Source: Oscillospiraceae bacterium
GTDB lineage: Bacteria > Bacillota > Clostridia > Oscillospirales > Oscillospiraceae
Direction: 5' to 3'
Length of the DNA: 12,359 nt
Assembly (NCBI GenBank): GCA_017521875.1
Contig: JAFXBH010000140.1
Location: 1-12,359, forward strand
Of this stretch, positions 5,413 through 12,359 are shown in pieces. The notes beneath the pieces were generated by a model, which was given only the letters and a program-made list of their open reading frames with translations, made no database searches and had not been told where the DNA came from. Made by a program: the position numbers and the translations under genes. Positions within the stretch are counted from its first letter, which is position 1. Each line of letters begins with the position of its first letter.

Positions 5413-8034
5413 TTAATAATCCGATGAGGCATCAATGTCCTCTGCATCATATCCTTCCAGGTCTTCAAAAACCATCTGGTCAGTTCCTCCGGAACGCATA
5501 TATTCCCATTGTTCTTTTGTAATGAGAATATCCCGGGGTTTACTGCCTTGGAAAGGTCCTACGATGCCCTTCTCTTCCATTTCATCAACAATGCGGGCGG
5601 CTCTTGCATAACCCAATTTCAGTCGCCGCTGAAGCATAGAAACAGAAGCCTGTCCGGTTTCCAAAATAACATCAACGGCCGCGGGCAACATTTCATCGCC
5701 GTCCAATTCATCTGCGTTGGGCTCGGCATCCTGTGCAGCAGACTTGTTGCTTGTCTGACTGGCCTTCCGCTCAATTTCATCAATTACATTCTGATCGTAA
5801 TCTGTGGTGTAATTGTTCTTTACATAAGTTGCCACGGCTTCCACTTCTGTATCGCTGACAAAACAACCTTGTACGCGTTTGGGTTTGCCGCTGCCGATAG
5901 GAGCATACAGCATATCACCCTTGCCCACTAGTTTTTCAGCACCCTGCGTATCTAGAATAATACGGGATTCCATTGCAGAAGCAAGGGCAAATGCAATTCT
6001 GGAGGGAATGTTGGCCTTCATAAGACCGGTGATCACGTTTGCAGAAGGACGCTGGGTGGCAATGACCAGATGAATGCCTGCTGCACGACCCATCTGTGCA
6101 ATCCGACAGATAGATTCTTCCACTTCCTTTGCTGCAACCAGCATCAAATCAGCCAACTCATCAATAATGACAACTATCTGCGGAATCTTCTTTGCATCTA
6201 TCTGTTTGTTTTCGATCATGCCATTGTAGGACTCTAAGTCTCTGACACCAACATCGGACATTGTCTTGTAGCGACGCATCATCTCAGTAACTGCCCACTG
6301 GAGAGAACCCGCTGCCTTCTTAGGATCGGTAACAACAGGAATCAGTAAGTGCGGAATACCATTATAGATTCCCAACTCCACCATTTTGGGGTCAACCATG
6401 ATCAGTTTTACGTCATCAGGGCCCGCTTTATATAGCAAGGAAATGATAATGGAATTCATACACACGGATTTACCGGAACCGGTGGTGCCGGCAATCAGCA
6501 TATGGGGCAGTCTGGAAATATTTCCTATGATGCAATTACCGCCAATATCTTTACCGACAGCAAAAGAGGATTTGGATTTTGCAGACTCAAACTCTCTGGA
6601 ATCAATGACTTCTCTCAAAGAAACGGTGGTTACCGCCTTGTTGGGAACTTCAATACCTACCACAGAAATCTTGCCGGGAATTGCAGCAATACGGACATTG
6701 CTTGCACCAAGGCTCAAGGCAATATCATTGGCTGCGGTGGTCAATTTGTTCAGACGAACACCTTTTTCTAATTCAACTTCATATCGGGTGACACTGGGCC
6801 CACGGGTTACATTTATAATATGGGCTTCAATGTTAAAACTTGCCAATGTGTCATTGAGACGACGGGAATTTTCCCGCATTTCAACACTACCGTCTGCCAC
6901 TGCACCCTCGGGAACTTTTAGCAAATGAATCGGAGGGAAATTATAAGCCGGTTTTTTGTCGTTATCTGCCTGCTTAATTTCCTTTTCGACTTCCTTTGCA
7001 GATGCCTCTGCTTCCTTTGGAGTTACCTTACGAGGCTTGACCTGCCGCGTAACAGGCTTTTCATCCAAAGGCGCCTCTTTATCAAATATGGGCATTTGTG
7101 CCGGCTGTTCTGATTCAGGAGGTGCAGGAACATAATCTGCTGCGGCAGAAACCGGTGTATCCACATCTCCGTCGATTTGGCGGATCATATCCGCAACTTT
7201 AGCCGAGGTTGGTTTTGTGGATTTAGGCGCTTCCTGAATCTCAATATCGAATGATTTGGCAGTTTCTTTCTGCATAGAAGACTGCGAAGCAGCGGTCTCT
7301 CTTTTTTGTTTTAGATGTTCAATTCTCTTGTTCGCAATATGATTAACTACAACTGCAGCGGGTTCCTGGCGTTCGGGTTCAGGGTCCTTCCAGTCAGGTC
7401 GGGGGCGATCCTGAATTGCACGGATAATACTGACTATTGTAATTTGCATAGCGCCCAAAAGGGTTATAATGGCGATAAGTACAAAAATAATGTAACTTAA
7501 AATTTCCCGGAACAACCAATAAAACAGCATAGAAATACTGCCGCAGATTAAACCGCCGGTAGTATTACTTGCACCGCCTGCATACAGACCTCGGATAGCA
7601 TCCCAGCCTAAGGGCATATCAGGGGCGGTTAGGCTCAGGTGGGAAATGCAGCCACAGACCAAAATAAACGAAATAACACAAATCGTTCTCATTTTTACCG
7701 GCCGACTGCCACTAAAAGCGTGGATAAAGAACAAGTACAGCAAGCCAGGAATGGAAACATAGAATCCTGCCTGACCAATCATACCATAGATCATATTTTT
7801 TGTGAATTGAACAAACACGCCCTCTGGCTGGAAGGAAATGATCAGGGAAAAGACAAACAACCCGAGAAATACAGCAGATGTAATCACTCGAACTGGAATC
7901 TTTCGTTCTTTAGGAACGGAATTTACAGACACCTTTGGCTTGGAATTATTTTTGGGGGCAGAAGAGGTCTTAGACTTTTTCTTCTTAGAGGCAGCGGCTT
8001 TGTCTGCCTGAGATGCATATTTCTTTTCCGACAT
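5413..8034 (-). CDS. ftsK: DNA translocase of the FtsK/SpoIIIE family
   Basis: 873 residues. A Lys/Ser-rich N-terminus (1-45) precedes four or five membrane segments (about 47-205), anchoring the protein at the septum. A charged, Pro/Glu/Lys-rich linker (about 208-365) leads to the RecA-like motor (about 365-735) with Walker A GTTGSGKSV (516-524), Walker B VVIIDELADL (621-630) and the ATQRPSANVITG segment (659-670). A winged-helix gamma domain (about 781-843) reads the polar recognition sequence. A short acidic tail follows (about 855-873). The protein pumps chromosomal DNA through the closing septum. FtsK and SpoIIIE cannot be told apart by sequence here; a sporulation role is plausible. AAAAGGAGG (8048-8040) overlaps the uppP stop, so the two are probably co-translated. 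Confidence 0.95.
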   Translation of the reverse strand: MSEKKYASQADKAAASKKKKSKTSSAPKNNSKPKVSVNSVPKERKIPVRVITSAVFLGLFVFSLIISFQPEGVFVQFTKNMIYGMIGQAGFYVSIPGLLYLFFIHAFSGSRPVKMRTICVISFILVCGCISHLSLTAPDMPLGWDAIRGLYAGGASNTTGGLICGSISMLFYWLFREILSYIIFVLIAIITLLGAMQITIVSIIRAIQDRPRPDWKDPEPERQEPAAVVVNHIANKRIEHLKQKRETAASQSSMQKETAKSFDIEIQEAPKSTKPTSAKVADMIRQIDGDVDTPVSAAADYVPAPPESEQPAQMPIFDKEAPLDEKPVTRQVKPRKVTPKEAEASAKEVEKEIKQADNDKKPAYNFPPIHLLKVPEGAVADGSVEMRENSRRLNDTLASFNIEAHIINVTRGPSVTRYEVELEKGVRLNKLTTAANDIALSLGASNVRIAAIPGKISVVGIEVPNKAVTTVSLREVIDSREFESAKSKSSFAVGKDIGGNCIIGNISRLPHMLIAGTTGSGKSVCMNSIIISLLYKAGPDDVKLIMVDPKMVELGIYNGIPHLLIPVVTDPKKAAGSLQWAVTEMMRRYKTMSDVGVRDLESYNGMIENKQIDAKKIPQIVVIIDELADLMLVAAKEVEESICRIAQMGRAAGIHLVIATQRPSANVITGLMKANIPSRIAFALASAMESRIILDTQGAEKLVGKGDMLYAPIGSGKPKRVQGCFVSDTEVEAVATYVKNNYTTDYDQNVIDEIERKASQTSNKSAAQDAEPNADELDGDEMLPAAVDVILETGQASVSMLQRRLKLGYARAARIVDEMEEKGIVGPFQGSKPRDILITKEQWEYMRSGGTDQMVFEDLEGYDAEDIDASSDY
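5567..5574 (-). other. Possible SpoIIIE recognition sequence (SRS-type octamer)
   Basis: The minus strand reads GAGAAGGG, identical to the B. subtilis SRS octamer bound by the SpoIIIE gamma domain. It lies inside the ftsK gene itself, where it encodes Glu-Lys-Gly within the gamma-domain region, so it may be simply a codon coincidence. An identical site on the same strand lies at 10561-10568, and I found none on the plus strand. Confidence 0.25.
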
Positions 8035-8046
8035 AAGATCCTCCTT

Positions 8047-8877
8047 TTAAGAAATTAAATAGAGTATAAATGAGAACAAGGATGCTCCCATAGAATAGTA
8101 AGCAAATCGAGAGAAACTGTAATGATTCAGAATAACGCCCAGAATAGAGATGCCAAGATAGCCACCCAAAAAACCGGCAACACCGGACATAAAATATCCA
8201 ACAAATACAGAAAAATTTAATACTCCCAGGCCATTGCTGAAAATACCTGCCAAATCTAAACAGATATAAAACAAAATAGCAGGTATTGTCAATAATACAG
8301 ACCAGTTAAGGATGCACTTTCCATCTGCACCTCTGGCGGCGGTGTACGCAGATATAAAACCTGTTCGGGATATGCCGGGAAATGCGGATAAGCCACCTAG
8401 GATGCCTATCACAATACCATCCAAACCGGTCATTGTACGGGAATCCCGATTTCCGTGTTGTGTGTAGTCTGCCAGTAGAAGAACAATGCCATTGATCAGA
8501 AGAAAACCCATAATCCATAAGAGATTGTTATCCATCTTGCGAGTAACTATTGTTAATAGCAAGACTAAAAGCATAGGGACTGTAGCGGTTTTTAATAAAC
8601 GAAGATCAAATACATTTCTATTGTCAACAGACTTATATTTTTTTCGGGAAGAACCGGAAAGAATTTTTTGCTCTCTGCGAAGCCGGGCAATCACTTCCCT
8701 GCAGCCTATAAAAACAGAGAGTAAAACACCTATATGTACCAGAAGTTCCTGAAAGGAATTTCTGGTCTCAATGCCAAAAAGACACCGTAATATGCCTTGG
8801 TGTCCCCGGGAGGAAACGGGTATAAATTCAGTCAAACCTGATACAAATCCATAAAGTATATTTTTTATAATTGACAA
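8047..8877 (-). CDS. Undecaprenyl-diphosphatase (UppP/BacA) family membrane protein with altered motifs
   Basis: 276 residues, about eight membrane segments, matching UppP in length and layout. UppP removes a phosphate from undecaprenyl diphosphate to recycle the lipid carrier of wall synthesis. The first motif is seen as GLTEFIPVSSRGH (14-26), retaining Glu17 and His26. The glutamate expected four residues before Glu17 (E17 of E. coli BacA) is Ser13, and the usual SSTGH/SSSGH reads SSRGH. The second motif is PGISRTGFI (167-175) where PGxSRSxxT is usual; Arg171 is kept. A basic insertion (about 60-90) sits after the second membrane segment. The start is TTG at 8877, with AGGAGG 7 nt upstream; a nearby ATG is out of frame. 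Family membership is clear, but activity is uncertain, so the symbol is left blank. Confidence 0.85.
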   Translation of the reverse strand: MSIIKNILYGFVSGLTEFIPVSSRGHQGILRCLFGIETRNSFQELLVHIGVLLSVFIGCREVIARLRREQKILSGSSRKKYKSVDNRNVFDLRLLKTATVPMLLVLLLTIVTRKMDNNLLWIMGFLLINGIVLLLADYTQHGNRDSRTMTGLDGIVIGILGGLSAFPGISRTGFISAYTAARGADGKCILNWSVLLTIPAILFYICLDLAGIFSNGLGVLNFSVFVGYFMSGVAGFLGGYLGISILGVILNHYSFSRFAYYSMGASLFSFILYLIS

Positions 8878-8909
8878 ACCATTTCCTCCTTTCCGTGTTA
8901 TTTCAATTT

Positions 8910-8938
8910 ATCATAACATATTTTTTCGAGGATTTCCA
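8910..8938 (-). promoter_or_regulatory. Likely sigma-A promoter for the uppP-like gene and ftsK
   Basis: On the minus strand TGGAAA (8938-8933) and TATGAT (8915-8910) are 17 nt apart, with TG one base upstream of the -10 (extended -10). The transcript would start near 8903, giving a leader of about 25 nt to the TTG start. There is no clear terminator after tepA, so some read-through from tepA is also possible. Confidence 0.5.
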
Positions 8939-8951
8939 CCCCGTAATAAAA

Positions 8952-9638
8952 TTATTTCTTTGATTGTTTTTGCTGATCGATCATACTGTGCAATTCTGTA
9001 AGTGCATCATTTAGATCACCCAGGGAATCAATCAAACCGGATGCTACTGCATCTTTGCCATAAAGGATCGTGCCTACATCGGTTGCCATCTCCCCTGTTG
9101 CCATCATATAATCTTCAAATAATTCTTTTGAGATAGAAGAGTTTTCTGTAACAAAGTCAGTGATTTGTTCCTGAATGCGGTGAAAATAACGAAATGTTTG
9201 AGGAGCGCCAACCACCAACCCTGTCATACGAACCGGGTGTACTGTCATACTAGCCGTTCTTGTAATAAAGGACTTTTTGGTACATACAGCCAAAGGAATA
9301 CCAATAGAGTGTCCGCCGCCCAGTACAAGAGATACCGTGGGCTTTTTCATGCCTGCAATCATTTCAGCAATAGCAAGACCCGCTTCGATGTCGCCGCCTA
9401 CAGTATTAAGCAGTAACAGCAGACCGTCAATTTCTTCACTTTCTTCCAAACCGGCAAGTAGTGGCAAAATGTGCTCATATTTAGTTGTTTTTACATTTTC
9501 AGGAAGGACCTGATGTCCTTCAATTTGCCCTATTATTGTAAGTGTATAAATATTGCTTTTGCTGGTTTTGCATAACTCTGCGCCCAGTTCGATTAAATCA
9601 TCCTGACGCTCGTTCTTCTCTGTATTTTTATCATTCAT
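8952..9638 (-). CDS. tepA: ClpP-fold serine protease, TepA/YmfB type
   Basis: 228 residues from the ATG at 9638. The ClpP/crotonase-type fold is shown by LLLNTVGGDIEAGLAIAEMI (75-94), the nucleophile segment GGGHSIGIP with Ser111 (107-115), and TASMTVHPVRM with catalytic His134 (128-138). The GKDAVASGLID segment (194-204) matches the C-terminal part of the fold. In B. subtilis the relative YmfB/TepA was reported as a translocation-enhancing protein and is encoded next to spoIIIE, as here, with the uppP-like gene between. A TTG start at 9683 is in frame but has no ribosome binding site. The chosen ATG has GGAGG (9651-9647) 8 nt upstream. There is no signal peptide, so the protein is probably cytosolic. 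It lies upstream of, and on the same strand as, the uppP-like gene. Confidence 0.9.
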   Translation of the reverse strand: MNDKNTEKNERQDDLIELGAELCKTSKSNIYTLTIIGQIEGHQVLPENVKTTKYEHILPLLAGLEESEEIDGLLLLLNTVGGDIEAGLAIAEMIAGMKKPTVSLVLGGGHSIGIPLAVCTKKSFITRTASMTVHPVRMTGLVVGAPQTFRYFHRIQEQITDFVTENSSISKELFEDYMMATGEMATDVGTILYGKDAVASGLIDSLGDLNDALTELHSMIDQQKQSKK

Positions 9639-9654
9639 AGCAACTACCTCCGGC

Positions 9655-9683
9655 ATTAGAATAACCTGAATTTTATCAATCAA
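9655..9683 (-). promoter_or_regulatory. Weak candidate sigma-A promoter for tepA
   Basis: TTGATT (9683-9678) and TCTAAT (9660-9655) on the minus strand are 17 nt apart. The hexamers are good, but the predicted start near 9648 falls in the tepA ribosome binding site (9651-9647), which makes it doubtful. tepA may instead use a site further upstream, under the ybaK promoter. Confidence 0.3.
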
Positions 9684-9690
9684 TTCATTG

Positions 9691-9719
9691 TTGCAGATTT
9701 GCCGGATCTATTGTATAAT
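9691..9719 (+). promoter_or_regulatory. Sigma-A promoter of ybaK and the TSCPD gene
   Basis: TTGCAG (9691-9696), a 17-nt spacer and a perfect TATAAT (9714-9719). Transcription would begin near 9726, only about 9 nt before the ybaK ATG at 9735, giving an almost leaderless message. The site is divergent from, and adjacent to, the weak tepA promoter candidate. Confidence 0.72.
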
Positions 9720-9734
9720 ACCCTCGGTGATTTT

Positions 9735-10208
9735 ATGGCATCTAAAACAAATGCGATTCGCATTGTTCAGCAGGCAGGTATTCCCTTCCGAGAAAAGACA
9801 TACGCGTTTGATGAAAACGATTTAAACGGTAATCATGCTGCCTTAGCAATCGGATTTCCTCCAGAACAGGTTTATAAGACACTGGTAGCCAAAGGCAATC
9901 GAACGGGCATCCACATTTTTTGTATTCCGGTCTGCTGCGAGTTAGACTTGAAGAAGGCTGCCAAGATTGCAGGAGACAAGGATATTGCACTTGTTCCGGT
10001 AAAGGATCTCTTATATTTAACCGGCTATATTCGTGGAGGGTGCTCCCCTGTGGGTATGAAGAAAAAATATCCAACCTATTTTGAAGAATCCTGTCAGTTA
10101 TATGATGAAATATCTGTTTCTGCAGGAGAACGGGGTCATCAGATGATTTTACCGACAATGGAACTGGTAACTCTTGTGAATGGGGTACTTGCTGACATAA
10201 TACAATAG
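9735..10208 (+). CDS. ybaK: YbaK-family aminoacyl-tRNA deacylase (Cys-tRNA(Pro) deacylase)
   Basis: 157 residues. YbaK hydrolyses Cys-tRNA(Pro), a mischarging product of prolyl-tRNA synthetase. The family signature is present: VYKTLVAKG with the conserved Lys48 (46-54), the Gly-rich segment GYIRGGCSPVG (97-107), and SAGERGHQ (129-136). The frame stays open from an ATG-equivalent at 9699, but that start lies inside the promoter. The ATG at 9735 gives the usual family length (about 157-160 residues) and the normal N-terminus. Its ribosome binding site is weak (GGTGA, 4 nt upstream). It is followed 15 nt later by the TSCPD gene in the same unit. Confidence 0.92.
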   Translation: MASKTNAIRIVQQAGIPFREKTYAFDENDLNGNHAALAIGFPPEQVYKTLVAKGNRTGIHIFCIPVCCELDLKKAAKIAGDKDIALVPVKDLLYLTGYIRGGCSPVGMKKKYPTYFEESCQLYDEISVSAGERGHQMILPTMELVTLVNGVLADIIQ

Positions 10209-10223
10209 AGAAAGGAAATGACA

Positions 10224-10475
10224 ATGAAATTTGAATATAAAACAAAAGGAACCTGTTCCCAACGGATCTTGTTTGAAGTTGAGGACGGCATAGTTCACAA
10301 TGTAGAATTTATTGGCGGCTGTAACGGTAACCTACAAGGCATCAGCAAATTGGTAGAAGGTATGAATATTGATGAAGTTATACAGCGGATCGAAGGCATC
10401 CGCTGCGGAATGAAGCCCACCTCATGCCCCGATCAATTGGCAACTGCGCTCATGAAAGCCAAGAAAAAGTTATAA
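10224..10475 (+). CDS. Small TSCPD-domain protein (TIGR03905-like)
   Basis: 83 residues. It is a standalone TSCPD domain, a small module otherwise found at the C-terminus of some ribonucleotide reductases. Four cysteines at 11, 33, 61 and 68 lie in GTCSQ, GGCNGN and RCGMKPTSCPDQLA and could bind a metal such as zinc. A basic Lys-rich tail ends the protein. No enzymatic domain is present and the function is unknown. Two ATGs are possible (10218 and 10224). The later one is chosen because AAAGG is 8 nt upstream and because the family begins MKFEYKTKG. It lies 15 nt after ybaK and its stop is part of the terminator. Family call is firm; function is not. Confidence 0.88.
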   Translation: MKFEYKTKGTCSQRILFEVEDGIVHNVEFIGGCNGNLQGISKLVEGMNIDEVIQRIEGIRCGMKPTSCPDQLATALMKAKKKL

Positions 10476-10510
10476 AAACATCCCACAGTAAAAACTGTGG
10501 GATGTTTTTT
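10474..10510. terminator. Bidirectional terminator shared by the converging TSCPD and engB genes
   Basis: 10474-10489 pairs perfectly with 10494-10509 (16 bp) around an AAAA loop. An A run on one side and a T run on the other make it work in both directions. The stop codons of both flanking genes overlap the ends of the structure: TAA of the TSCPD gene at 10473-10475 and TAA of engB at 10509-10511. Confidence 0.92.
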
Positions 10511-11093
10511 ATGGCATAACGGTATTCAAAACCTTTTTGACCAGTTCATCACGGCCTGTTCCCTTCTCTGCGGAGAACGGGATAATCTCGCAATGCTCCG
10601 GTAGGGATAAATTTTCGCGAATGGCCTGCATATTAGGCAGGATTTCACTTTTCTTTAATTTATCCAACTTGTTTGCGACAACTACAAACGGGCAACCGGT
10701 TTCAATAAACCAGTTGGCCATTGTAATGTCATTTTGTGTTGGTGCGTGCCGTGCATCGACAATCATAATCCCAAGATCAATCCGATCTGCAGAAAAATAA
10801 TTATCCATTAATTTCGCCCAACGGTCTTTCTCTTTTTGTGAAACCTTGGCATAGCCATAGCCGGGCAGATCTACGAAATAACATTGTTTGTCAATGACAA
10901 AATAGTTGATATGAATGGTTTTTCCTGGCTTATCACCAACACGAGCAAAATTCTTTCGCTGAAGCAGTCGATTAATAACAGAGGATTTTCCCACATTGGA
11001 TTTTCCTGCAAATGCAATTTCCGGAAACTTTTTTTCCGGGAAATCCTTAGGATTGGCCGCAGAAATCATAAATTCTACATTGTTAAAATTCAT
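10509..11093 (-). CDS. engB: Ribosome biogenesis GTPase EngB (YsxC/YihA)
   Basis: 194 residues, the normal length of the family. All GTPase motifs are visible: G1 GKSNVGKSS (30-38), the switch I threonine in KPGKTIHIN (55-63), G3 DLPGYG (75-80), G4 NKLD (141-144) and G5 SAEKG (174-178). EngB is usually essential and acts in late assembly of the 50S ribosomal subunit. It follows lon by 9 nt, and its GAGGA ribosome binding site overlaps the lon stop codon, so the two are probably co-transcribed and translationally coupled. lon-ysxC adjacency is also found in B. subtilis. The stop codon lies in the shared terminator. Confidence 0.96.
   Translation of the reverse strand: MNFNNVEFMISAANPKDFPEKKFPEIAFAGKSNVGKSSVINRLLQRKNFARVGDKPGKTIHINYFVIDKQCYFVDLPGYGYAKVSQKEKDRWAKLMDNYFSADRIDLGIMIVDARHAPTQNDITMANWFIETGCPFVVVANKLDKLKKSEILPNMQAIRENLSLPEHCEIIPFSAEKGTGRDELVKKVLNTVMP
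10561..10568 (-). other. Second possible SpoIIIE recognition sequence (SRS-type octamer)
   Basis: The minus strand reads GAGAAGGG inside engB, encoding the Glu-Lys-Gly of the G5 motif. It has the same orientation as the copy at 5567-5574. The codon context alone could explain it. Confidence 0.25.
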
Positions 11094-11102
11094 AATTGTT
11101 CC

Positions 11103-12359
11103 TCACTGCTGAATCATCGGTTTGCGGGAATGGGATTTGACATCCTCGGGAATATCTTTCAGAATCGCGGGGGTAACCTCTGTAACTTTATTGAGTGCAA
11201 CATCCAAGACAGTATCTACGGTCTGGGCTGTTACAAAGTTTAAGGCAGCGCGAACGACGGGATCAATATCCGCCAAATCGTGTTCATTATCTTTAGGGAT
11301 AATCACAGTACGAATACCATGCCGAAGGGCAGCCATAGTCTTTTCCTTTAGTCCGCCAATGGCCAGCACACGACCACGCAAGGAAATCTCACCGGTCATA
11401 GCAACATCACGGCGTACACGCTTCTCTGTCAAGGCTGAAACAATGGCGGTACATACCGCAATTCCTGCAGAAGGACCGTCCTTAGGCACGGCGCCTTCCG
11501 GGAAATGAACATGAATATCCTTTGTCTTGTAGAAATCAGGTGCAACACCCAGTGTGTTACAATTTGCTCGAATATAACTAAGCGCTGCATATGCCGATTC
11601 CTTCATTACATCACCCAGATTGCCCGTCAATTCCAATTTTCCGGAGCCGTCCATCACATTGACTTCAACTTCCAGTGTTTCACCGCCCACCGATGTCCAT
11701 GCGAGACCAGTCACAAGTCCAATCTGATCATGGCAGGGCAATCTGTCTGGCAAGTACTTTCTTGTACCCAGATATGTGTCAATATTGCTGCCATTAACGG
11801 TGATTCGATGAGAATCCTCTGTCAGCAATTGCATATCTGTTTTTCTGCAAATATCCGCAATACACCGCTCCAGTCTCCGAACACCGGATTCCCGGGTGTA
11901 GCAGCGAATGATCTCCCGTATAGCATCATCGGTGATCTTCAACTGTGTTTTTTTAAGTCCGTGTTTGGCGATTTGTTTGGGAACAAGATGATTCTTTGCG
12001 ATACTCAGTTTTTCTTCATCGGTATAGGATCCCAGTTCAATGATTTCCATTCTGTCTAAAAGCGGTCTGGATACAGTGTCGAGTGTGTTAGCGGTAGTAA
12101 TGAACATTATGTTGCTAAGATCAAAGGGAATCTCTAAATAATGATCCCGATAGGCCTTATTTTGTTCACTATCCAACACTTCCAAAAGGGCTGCACTGGG
12201 ATCTCCGCGGTAGTCAGAGCCGATTTTATCTATCTCATCAAGTAAAATAATGGCATTGGAACTACCGGCTTGAATGATAGCAGAAATGATTCTGCCTGGC
12301 ATAGCGCCGACATATGTTTTCCGGTGTCCGCGTATATCTGCCTCGTCGTGCACACCACC
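11103..12359 (-). CDS. lon: ATP-dependent protease Lon, C-terminal part (cut by the right edge)
   Basis: 418 residues of a protein that continues beyond the window. The first visible residues, [23 protein letters not shown], sit just after Walker A in Lon, so the N-terminal substrate-binding domain and Walker A are missing from view. Walker B IILLDEID (38-44 of the fragment; Asp41/Glu42) and the sensor/arginine-finger region (about 80-110) of the AAA+ domain are present. They are followed by the helical subdomain and the Lon proteolytic domain with Ser297 in PKDGPSAGI and Lys340 in GGLKEK, the Ser-Lys catalytic pair, 43 residues apart as in E. coli Lon. Lon degrades damaged and regulatory proteins in the cytosol. 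The residue read as a start at 12353 (GTG) is an internal valine. engB follows directly. Confidence 0.97.
   Translation of the reverse strand, partial: GGVHDEADIRGHRKTYVGAMPGRIISAIIQAGSSNAIILLDEIDKIGSDYRGDPSAALLEVLDSEQNKAYRDHYLEIPFDLSNIMFITTANTLDTVSRPLLDRMEIIELGSYTDEEKLSIAKNHLVPKQIAKHGLKKTQLKITDDAIREIIRCYTRESGVRRLERCIADICRKTDMQLLTEDSHRITVNGSNIDTYLGTRKYLPDRLPCHDQIGLVTGLAWTSVGGETLEVEVNVMDGSGKLELTGNLGDVMKESAYAALSYIRANCNTLGVAPDFYKTKDIHVHFPEGAVPKDGPSAGIAVCTAIVSALTEKRVRRDVAMTGEISLRGRVLAIGGLKEKTMAALRHGIRTVIIPKDNEHDLADIDPVVRAALNFVTAQTVDTVLDVALNKVTEVTPAILKDIPEDVKSHSRKPMIQQ

Noticed and set aside
6386..6928. A 180-codon plus-strand open frame inside ftsK
   Set aside because: It is antisense to the conserved motor domain, has no ribosome binding site or family features, and its length can be explained by codon bias of the gene on the other strand.
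8920..8951. Possible terminator after tepA
   Set aside because: The best stem is short, includes mismatches or wobble pairs and is followed by A rather than T on the minus strand, so it is not called.
9639..9683. Upstream extension of tepA to a TTG at 9683
   Set aside because: No ribosome binding site precedes it, whereas the ATG at 9638 has GGAGG at ideal spacing.
9699..9734. Upstream extension of ybaK to 9699
   Set aside because: It would place the start codon inside the -35/-10 region of the gene's own promoter, and adds residues not expected in YbaK.
1..12359. tRNA, rRNA, insertion sequences, CRISPR arrays or a defence island
   Set aside because: None could be recognised. Gene density is high and all identifiable genes are core housekeeping or sporulation families; no gap longer than about 140 bases is without a gene.

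Overview
The window reads as a stretch of chromosome from an endospore-forming, Gram-positive anaerobe of the class Clostridia, possibly Oscillospirales or a relative. The evidence is a complete spoIIIA operon, a standalone TSCPD-domain protein of a type common in Clostridia, strong AGGAGG-type ribosome binding sites and moderate GC content. This placement is inference from gene content. Almost all genes lie on the minus strand; only a two-gene unit (ybaK and the TSCPD gene) lies on plus.

Layout from left to right. At 1-100 is the promoter, ribosome binding site and first two codons of an unidentified minus-strand gene that runs off the left edge. At 103-4645 is the eight-gene spoIIIA operon, transcribed leftward in the order AA, AB, AC, AD, AE, AF, AG, AH, with 1-4 nt junctions or short overlaps through most of it and a terminator after AH. 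A strong hairpin terminator (4706-4746) separates it from an ECF-transporter S component. Next come an FtsK/SpoIIIE DNA translocase, a divergent UppP/BacA-like membrane phosphatase and a TepA-type ClpP-fold protease, all leftward. A divergent promoter region near 9640-9735 separates these from the plus-strand ybaK-TSCPD pair. That pair ends at a symmetric terminator shared with the converging lon-engB (ysxC) pair. lon is cut by the right edge and only its C-terminal half is present.

How the genes work together. The SpoIIIA proteins build the mother-cell side of the channel joining mother cell and forespore during engulfment. The FtsK/SpoIIIE pump moves DNA through a closing septum. UppP-like enzymes recycle the undecaprenyl lipid carrier for wall synthesis. 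Lon and TepA are proteolytic quality-control proteins, and EngB assists assembly of the large ribosomal subunit. YbaK clears mischarged tRNA. Nearly everything is a well-known family. I did not find a convincing undescribed system. The most notable points are the altered active-site motifs of the UppP-like protein, the near-leaderless ybaK transcript, the shared terminator, and the closeness of the DNA pump to the spoIIIA cluster.
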